From contig NC_050104.1 in NCBI RefSeq assembly GCF_902167145.1, forward strand, positions 14,530,001-14,594,000: a stretch of 64,000 bases of DNA, written 5' to 3'. Positions within the stretch are counted from its first letter, which is position 1. Each line of letters starts with the position of its first letter. The position numbers were made by a program, and so were the translations under genes. Origin of the DNA: Zea mays. Lineage: Eukaryota; Streptophyta; Magnoliopsida; Poales; Poaceae. Positions 57,601 to 64,000 of the stretch are shown one piece after another. The notes below the pieces were generated by a model. That model was given only the letters and a program-made list of their open reading frames with translations, was not told where the DNA came from and did not search any database.

Positions 57601-60600
57601 TGCCCGTGCCTGCTCGCGGCTGTGGCAGCGTGGCCTGCGCTCACACGCATGCTCGTGGTGGTGGAGATGAGGGGTAGCTTCGTGGTGACAAGGGAGGTGG
57701 TGAAGCTGGTGTCGTGGCATGGATCTAAGGTCGGGGAAGGCATGGGCATTGCTGGTAAGGTTGCTGCCAGCTTGTCGGAGCCGTCCTCCTCAGTGGTGAC
57801 GACTAGCGCCGATATGGCGTTCGCCATCCGCTCCGTGGTGGACAGGAACTCGCAAAGTGCTGTGTGCGTCCTTCGATTGTTCTCCATCTTCTAGACAGCA
57901 GCCCAGAGCATCGCTTGCTGTTCCTCGGTCAACATGGTGCCAGTTGTGGGATTGGCGATGGGGATTTGGATCTACCTTGCTCCGATTACCAAATGTTAGC
58001 ACCTCACTCAATCTCGACTGGCAAGAACACAGATAACGCACACACACAACCGTGAGGGTAGTATTGTTAGTTTGCCGAACTGAGGAACGATCACACCTGA
58101 TCGCCGCCGGCCGCCGCCAGGTTCATACAACCAGCCTGACCTCTCTGTTCAGGCATACACGGTATATAAATGTGTCTATTTGCCACATCAGGCCATGGGC
58201 CTAATTTCCCCACTCAGAGCCCGCATATGCCTTGCTGGGCTTCGATGCTCGCTTGCTGCGTCTGGCCCCGGCTGCCGTAGCAATGTCCGTCTCCTCATCG
58301 GCTTCCCGCGCTTCCTTGGTAGTCTTTGTCTGGACAGCAAGGTCCCTGACAATTTTGTCAGATGACAATGTTACATATGAGCTTGTGGATTTCAGAGGCA
58401 GCAGTAACTGAACTGAATATTATACGTAGCTGGAAGTTAAGCCAAACCTATTTCATGTACTACTGTCATTTATTGGTGTGACACCAAAGACAAGAGTACC
58501 TCTAATCCTTCATTGCCAAGACTCCAACGGGCCAATGTTATCCGTTTTTACTCCACTGCCCAATCTCACCATTTTTTCAGCCTGGATCTTGTTCAGCCAA
58601 CTAAGATGCAATTCCCTATGGCCATATCATGCATGGAACTCTAATGGTTGATCCAAATTTAGAGCTGCAAGTTTTTGCAGCTTGGTATTAATCGTAGTTA
58701 ATACATTTCAAGATCCCCAGTTCTACATCAACGTGTATTTTCTGGCTATCTGATTAGCCACATACAATGAATGTTACTTTTTTGTGTTCCCTCTAGTTGG
58801 ATGTATTCAATCTGCTGTGCTCATTATTTGGGATTCAGAGTTGTCCCAGTTTCATTTGTGATTTGTGATGAGTTGACTGCTCTTCATGCACTTCCAAATC
58901 AGTCATCCCGCTAGTAACATATTTGATGTTGTTCATCTTACTGAGTACTAACATGATCTATTTCTTGAAGCTGAGTGTGCGTATGTATATTCACTAGTGG
59001 GGTGTGCTATTTTTTGTATATACATGATGCATCAAGTAGTTATTTGTTGTAAACTTGTTACTTGTTCGCTATTTAGTTATGAGCCAGACAATGCTTTGCA
59101 CTTGTACCTGCACTGTGGAAATTGATAGGAAATCTGAGATTTCTCATGGACAAACGGTATTCTTTCCTGTATGTTTGTATAGTGAAAAACGCCACTAGTA
59201 TGGAAAGTCTTACTGAGCTGTAAATCACCATAAATGCTACAATTGATCAGTTGGTCCATGACCATGATGCATGTCTGTATGGAGTACAAATGATGCTACT
59301 TATTAAGTACATTTTCATGACACAGCCTTTGTAGGAAACTTAAAGTTCTTTTCTCTACTCTGAAGCTTGTTAAAAAGCAAAAATCTCTCTTATTTTTGCA
59401 CTGTGTAGTATTTATTTTATTGCTGTTGCTAATTTATTCTCTTCTCCTGAAGGTCGCACATCCGGATTTTGTGCATTATGTGCTCTTCAGATACATGTCA
59501 AGACTGCTCTAGAATCAACTGGAAAAATAGTGACACCATTTCGTATTGTCAAGAACTTGCGCTGTATCCTTTTATCTTCTCTGAATTAAAATGACAAATC
59601 TTTTTTTTCGAAAACACAGGAGAGCTGTGTATCAATATATTAAGAAGAAAAGGTGAGGCAAGAAGAAACCTCGTACAACTCCACACGAACCCACAAACAC
59701 TAGGCTATAGGGAGAAGGAGAAAATTAACACCAACAACAACAAAAGACATCTAGACCCGTGACCATGGAGACTCAAAATAAATATTACCGACTGAAATTA
59801 CTGGACCATAAGGATGTTAGATAAATCCCTGGCTCCAGCCCTATACCAGAGATGAGACTCCTCCTTGACCCAATTGATGACCATGCTGTGACTAGGCTGC
59901 ACACCATTAAAAACACAGCGGTTGCGGTGACAAATCATTTTAAATTAGGTGATTCTGCAATCTTGCTTTTATTCTATAACCAGAATGGGATCTTTAACTG
60001 CAAAATAGGCATTTCTCGCACTTTCCGAAATTCAAGACAAGAAGATGCACACGAGTTAATGGTTAATTTGCTTGAATCCATGCATAAATGCTGTTTACCT
60101 TCTGGGGTATCGACTGAGTCTCAAAGTGCTTATGACAAAAGCTTAGTTCACAAAATATTTGGTGGCCGCCTTAGAAGTCAGGTATGCTCTGTGCATTGTT
60201 GAAGTTATCCCTAAGCTGGCAGAAGAGACTGCATTCCCTTATTTATCACTAGTTGTCCACCTTATTTGTGCTTACAGGTCAAATGCACACGTTGCTTACA
60301 TTGCTCCAATAAATTTGATCCTTTCTTGGATCTCAGTCTTGAGATTGCCAAGGCCACGACTTTGGTGCGGGCACTTGAAAATTTTACCGAGGATGAGCTA
60401 CTAGACGAGGGTCAAAAGGAATACGAGTGTGAACGCTGCAGGCAGAAAGTTGTAGCAAAGAAACGACTTACAATTGATAAAGCCCCCAATGTCTTGACAA
60501 TTCATCTGAAGCGCTTCAGCCCTTTCAATCCTCGTGAGAAGATTGACAAAAAAGTGGACTTCCAATCAATTCTTGATTTGAAACCATTTGTTAGTGACTC

Positions 60601-63600
60601 TAAAGTGAGTGGCTTGTTTTGAAATTCTCGCTTTACATTGTATGCTTTCAATTAACTTCTCTTTAGCATTTTCAGTTTGTTTCTCATAGTATTGTCATGC
60701 ATCTTGATTATTGATGCAGGGAACAGATTTTAAATACAGCCTTTATGGTGTCCTAGTCCATACAGGTTGGAGCACTCAATCAGGCCATTACTATTGCTAC
60801 GTTCGTACATCCAGCGGGATGTGGCACAATCTTGATGATAAAGAGGTCTAGTATGACATTCTTTTGATGGTGTTTTGCCCATTCTATTTGTAGTTCTAGT
60901 GCTACTACTAAATTGCACTTTGCACAATCATTTAGTATCCATGTAATTAACATTTATTAAACTACACAAGAGATTTTTTCCATGCTTAAGTCCTCTAGCT
61001 CCATGAGAGCTACAATGTTTGTCTGGTATACAACTTTATTCTCTACCTTTTAAAAGCTTTATCAATGTCTCATACACTGCATACACCAACTTAATTTGTT
61101 ATTGAATCCTCGAAATTCTCTTCAAAACAGCGAGTGTTCTTTAGTTTGTTGCTCTTCAAGAATTTACTAGTATTTCCATGGTTTGTAAGGCGTTAAGGTG
61201 ACATGTGGTGACCCACCCCTTCACAATGCCTAGCCACATACGGTATGTGGTGAAGTGATGCCATAGACATATCCCAAAACAAACCAAGGTAATAAGTAAT
61301 CACAAGATTATTAGTAGTCCTCAATTTCACACTCCACATTACAAAATAAGGTAATAAGTACTCCCTCCATCCCTCTATAGGTGCGACTTCCTTCCATGGA
61401 AAGGCCAAGAAGCACTTCTACTCCGTCAAACAACTAATTTACCGTGTGGCCATGCCGCTGTTTTTTTAATCACACATTTAGCTCGGCGATCTCATCCAGG
61501 CATGCTTGGCCAATCAAACGCTCGCTCCACAGTGCAGCAGCATGTACACAGCATGGTAGAAGGAACAATAAGTGGTGCTTATTTGCATGCCCGTCAAAAA
61601 AGAGAGTGAAGTGAACTGCACCCTCTATTATGGGACACATGGAATCTTTCAATAATCAACACCCAATTCTTGGCTCTCATCTTTCAATATCTGTTGTCGT
61701 CATCAAACTCATTAGCATTATTAGCAGCGCCCAAGTATTCTCCCATCTTTTTCTCTAGTTCAGTGCCAGTCTCTGGACATGGAAACACATTTCCATAGCC
61801 ACCAGCTAGATGTTTCTTAAAACTTTTAGGTTCTCCAAGAATCCTCTTGTTGCAAAGCTTACATGTTACCTTATTTTGCTCCTTGGGTCTGCCCAATAGC
61901 CATAAATAATCCCATTGTGGATCTTTCGAGTCCAGCAATCTTTGTTTTGGATCATTCCTGGGACCATATGCAGCTGGACTCTCCGCTGTGTTATTGCCTT
62001 GTTGGCTGTAGAGCAGAGAAGAGCCAAGCCAAGCCAAACACAAGCAAGCACTAGAGTAGAGGAAGCACAGACAACAGAGCAGAGGGAAGGGAATGGAGGA
62101 CCTAGGCATTAGGGCGATGAAGAGGGTTGGGCAGGGAAGGGAGAAGCAGAGTCTCAGCCGCGCGGAGACCATCGGAGAGGCATGCAGGCATGAATTAGGG
62201 CCAGCAGATTCTCATGGGATCAAGGTTATAGATAGGCACAGATGCCAAGGTCCGTTTCAGGTTCTTCGGCGCTGCCCTCCTCTTTCCCTTTCTTTTCTCT
62301 GTTTCCCTCTCGATTGTGCCTTGATTAGCTGATATAGCTACTTGGAACCCTCAATTTCTACCCCCTCACATGGTTTTCCTCTTGATTTTATTCTCCGCCC
62401 GCTCATTCTTTTTGTGCCTGGTTCCTATGTTCCGCGAGCCCACACCTATGGTTTTCGCCTCCATCCTACAGGACGCCCAGGCAATAACAACACAGATTGC
62501 TAGAGGCGAAGCCAAACACACAAGACCCAGTGCGCGCCTGGATGATTAGGCGATGCCTTAAGGACCATTATTATCTCCATATCAGAAACCTTTATATATT
62601 GCTGAACTGAGCTTTCTGTTTCAATGTTGTTCATGCAAGTTAGTCAATTTGTTGGTTTAGGAATTTAGAAAGTGTTCCTGTAGATTTATTCATGGTTACC
62701 TGTCATTGATGTCACTTACTATCCTGTTTTGATACATTACTTTTGTTTATTTTGATGAAAAAGAACCATTGGCTAGATTAGCAACAAATGAGAGAAGAAT
62801 TGCCTCATGTGTTGAGCTACATTGTGTCATGTGCTACTTTCACTTTTTGCCCTTTGGCTCTTTGGCAGACTATAGTCTTTCCTGAATCCCGATACTGATT
62901 CTTATGGGCATCAACTACAGGTGCGCCAAGTTCGTGAAGCAGACGTATTGAAGCAGAAGGCTTATATGTTATTTTATGTACGTAACAGTATTGGGAAGTC
63001 GGTGGTGTGCAAAGATAATAATGCTGCTAATTTGCTCAAGAAGAAAACCTCTGAAAAAATCTCAAGTTTGAATGGTATTGCACAAACCAATGTAAGAGCA
63101 CAAAATTTGAATGGTGTGTCTCCATTTGGTGATAAGACGCACGGCACAATCATTGGCTACTCTACAATTTCCAGCAAGACTAAAACAATCCACTGTTCAA
63201 AGAATGAGGTCAAAGCTGAAGATGCTCCAGCCTCTCAAAACAATGCTCTACCTTCCACACAAGCCCCCATAGCTCGAAATGATGTTGGTATCTTGCCAAC
63301 TAAACCAATGCAGTTTGCTGTAAAAAATGAGGAGAAAACCTCATCCCACCAACCTGCGCCATTTACAAATACTTGTGGTGAACAAACAGTTGTTGGGAGG
63401 CCCTTGCAGGAAATGGAACCTAAGGCTGGTGCAGGGGAAAATACTTCTGTTGTCTCTGCTGTTGCTAATGATGCCGCTACATTGTCCAAGGCAGACAAAC
63501 TAACTTCTCAGCCTCAAACAGCTCCATCTTCCAAGCCAACTGCCAATGTAAAGGACACAGCTACTGAGTTTGCTACACTGTCTTTATCAAAGAAGGTTTG

Positions 63601-64000
63601 TAAGACGGTTGCTGTATGTTTTTAAATAAAATTTGAAGGATTCATATATTTATTTATTAAATTCCAGGATTCTGTTGTTTCAAATGGTGCTGTGCTTAGC
63701 ATTGGATGTCTCACATCCGGTGAGAAAGCAATGAACTTATCAGAATCTGTGGATCAAGCTAATGAAATCACAAAGGCACTTCCTACGAGTCAGGTAGCAC
63801 CCCACTTCTCCCTTGCTGTTGCTTTTTTGCAGACGAACTAAGTTATAATAGTACCACAATTTTGTTGAACATGAGCTGTTTTTTTTAAATATTTGTTATA
63901 CATGTCCCTGTAAACAGAACAATACTGCACCAGTAATTGCTCAAGCAGATTGTGGAGTAGAGATCAGCTCTGGTGTCATCATGCACGTTGCTGTGTCTGC
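54695..64000 (+). CDS. UBP23: Ubiquitin-specific protease, UBP23-like (partial at 3' end, 9 exons visible)
   Basis: A cysteine deubiquitinase of the USP/UBP family that removes ubiquitin from proteins. Exons from splice sites and frame: 54695-54958, 55225-55339, 59453-59563, 60009-60181, 60278-60604, 60720-60845, 62921-63595, 63668-63793, 63918-beyond 64000; all junctions keep the frame. The N-terminus has [13 protein letters not shown]. The Cys box [17 protein letters not shown] places the catalytic Cys at residue 99. Zinc-finger cysteines are at 224, 227, 272 and 275. The His box [20 protein letters not shown] gives His353, followed by WHNLDD (Asp369/370). The catalytic domain ends near 393 (AYMLFYVR); a Ser/Thr/Asn/Lys-rich tail follows and is cut by the window. 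Arabidopsis UBP23 is the nearest family member I recognise; the symbol rests on that resemblance. Introns 2, 3 and 6 carry transposon sequence. Exon 6 uses a weak donor (GAG|GTCTAG). Confidence 0.92.
55381..55711 (-). repeat. LTR (3') of intron-2 element
   Basis: 331 bp, matching 57994-58351 except for point changes and the 27-bp gap. Its outer terminal base pair has mutated (TTTTAGC where the other copy has TGTTAGC). Holds TATATAAAT near 55550. Confidence 0.8.
55800..56335 (-). pseudogene. Gypsy RNase H and integrase zinc-finger remnant
   Basis: On the minus strand, from 56311: [17 protein letters not shown] followed by [16 protein letters not shown], the usual end of gypsy reverse transcriptase/RNase H. 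After frame changes come [11 protein letters not shown] and [20 protein letters not shown] with [10 protein letters not shown], the HHCC entry to gypsy integrase. Several frameshifts; not functional. It shows the element's gypsy origin. Confidence 0.75.
56336..56844 (-). other. Unidentified acidic coding-like insert in intron-2 element
   Basis: On the minus strand a broken reading frame rich in Glu, Asn and Thr (for example [17 protein letters not shown]) runs from about 56770 to 56560, then degrades with stops. It matches no gypsy domain I recognise and sits next to the HSP70 fragment, so it may be a second captured gene piece. Confidence 0.4.
56845..57290 (-). pseudogene. Captured plastid HSP70 (DnaK) fragment
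   Basis: On the minus strand the translation gives [13 protein letters not shown], then after a shift near 57205 [55 protein letters not shown] and [12 protein letters not shown]. These are the substrate-binding domain and lid of chloroplast-type HSP70, not the cytosolic type. A TGA lies at 56959-56961. The homologous stretch is continuous, without introns, suggesting capture from an mRNA. It keeps its reading direction parallel to the retroelement. Confidence 0.82.
57300..57993 (-). other. Leader and gag-like region of intron-2 element
   Basis: GC-rich. On the minus strand, just inside the right LTR, an ATG near 57934 opens [14 protein letters not shown], stops, and continues as [15 protein letters not shown] with an Ala/Thr/Met-rich segment to about 57531. 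This looks like the start of a gag protein but is too decayed to assign. The plus-strand ORFs here are overlapping artefacts. Confidence 0.45.
57994..58351 (-). repeat. LTR (5') of intron-2 element
   Basis: 358 bp, plus-strand limits TGTTAGCACC and CCCTGACA, the better preserved of the pair. TATATAAAT near 58161. Confidence 0.8.
58352..59452 (+). other. Remaining UBP intron 2 sequence
   Basis: AT-rich intron sequence to the acceptor CTCCTGAAG|G at 59452/59453. No gene, repeat or mobile element recognised. Confidence 0.5.
59601..59927 (-). mobile_element. 5'-truncated LINE 3' end in UBP intron 3
   Basis: Begins with TTTTTTTTCGAAAACACAGG (a poly-A tail and LINE 3' end when read on the minus strand, with ATTGATACACAGCTCTCCTG, a common grass LINE terminus). 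It is flanked by the 9-bp direct repeat TGACAAATC at 59592-59600 and 59928-59936. About 327 bp, severely 5'-truncated, no ORF. It lies opposite to the UBP gene between exons 3 and 4. Confidence 0.78.
61684..62172 (-). pseudogene. BED zinc-finger fragment, hAT-transposase-like, in UBP intron 6
   Basis: A 162-codon minus-strand frame. Its C-terminal 100 residues carry [21 protein letters not shown] followed by [20 protein letters not shown], the Cys-x2-Cys ... His pattern of the BED finger found at the N-terminus of plant hAT transposases and their domesticated relatives. An acidic end ([11 protein letters not shown]) and a stop follow. The Leu/Ser/Cys-rich first 55 residues look like non-coding sequence read through. 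No catalytic hAT domain is in the intron, so it is a fragment; clear element ends are not visible. Confidence 0.6.

Larger units (their letters stand above)
55381..58351 (-). mobile_element. Decayed non-autonomous gypsy-type element in UBP intron 2
   Basis: Two direct repeats, 55381-55711 and 57994-58351, act as LTRs. On the minus strand they start TGTCAG and end GCTAACA. A PPT-like CTAAAGGAGGAGA (minus strand, 55712-55724) abuts the left LTR, and a PBS-like TTTGGTAATCGGAGC (minus strand, 57979-57993) abuts the right one, so the element lies opposite to the gene. ATTTT follows the right LTR and ATTTTT precedes the left, consistent with a TSD. Inside are gypsy RNase H and integrase remnants and a plastid HSP70 fragment. 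The left LTR lacks about 27 bp between short direct repeats. Confidence 0.75.

Noticed and set aside
57335..57894. Plus-strand ORFs of 111-152 aa
   Set aside because: They run antisense to the retroelement leader and gag-like frame, with biased GC composition and no domain.
61359..61385. A Stowaway MITE (TACTCCCTCCATCCC)
   Set aside because: Only one end is visible; no matching inverted end or complete element could be found downstream.
61181..62570. A complete DNA transposon bounded by GTAAGGCGTTAAGG (61185) and GATGCCTTAAGG (62553)
   Set aside because: The inverted similarity is about eight bases and no target duplication matches.

Overview
This window is maize (Zea mays) or a very close relative. 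The evidence is a deep nest of LTR retrotransposons of maize types, including Opie/Ji-group Sireviruses whose LTRs carry the CACCGGAC-n-GTCCGGTG palindromes, a Huck-like and a Cinful/Zeon-like gypsy element, and a Tekay/Del-like gypsy element. One host gene with plant introns follows. Family names come from memory of LTR starts and ends; the structures (LTR pairs, TSDs, PBS, PPT, ORFs) are read directly.

Layout. 1-7653 is the 5' part of a Huck-like element on the minus strand (pol, gag-protease, complete 5' LTR). It sits inside a truncated Cinful/Zeon-like element (7654-8560), which in turn sits in the 5' LTR of a large non-autonomous Tekay/Del-like element, called T here. T has a 5' LTR at 8562-11177, a PBS at 11182, a gag remnant at 13393-13566, a PPT before 13856, and a 3' LTR from 13856 to 51617. 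That 3' LTR has been split by several insertions. (i) Ji-C is a minus-strand Ji-like element from 14395 to 30346, itself broken by a plus-strand Ji-like LTR (Ji-D). Ji-D was entered by a complete Opie-like element (17867-27229, TSD GCCAC). Next to it is a 1.2 kb duplicate of T with filler DNA and a solo-like LTR. (ii) A 544-bp hAT-like element lies at 30618-31161 with TSD CCTAAATC. (iii) Ji-B is a minus-strand Ji-like element (31377-48760). A very young and apparently intact plus-strand Ji-like element, Ji-A (38564-47482, TSD AGGAT), landed in the first codons of the Ji-B gag.

Right of T come an eroded Sirevirus-like LTR relic, about 1.6 kb with no recognised feature, a MITE-like sequence, and then the only host gene: a ubiquitin-specific protease of the plant UBP23 type. 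It starts at 54695, and nine exons are visible before it runs off the window. Intron 2 holds a decayed non-autonomous gypsy-type element carrying a fragment of a plastid HSP70 (DnaK) coding sequence. Intron 3 holds a LINE 3' end with a TSD. Intron 6 holds a BED zinc-finger (hAT-transposase-like) fragment.

The points most worth following up are: Ji-A/Ji-B as a roughly 7 kb inverted repeat that could give hairpin RNA; the three-copy CCTGC/T duplication around Ji-C; the HSP70 capture in the UBP intron; and a conserved splice-acceptor-like site at the Sirevirus gag/pol junction, where pol has no ATG. I found no evidence of a wholly new type of system. Nothing was computed: divergences are by-eye counts.
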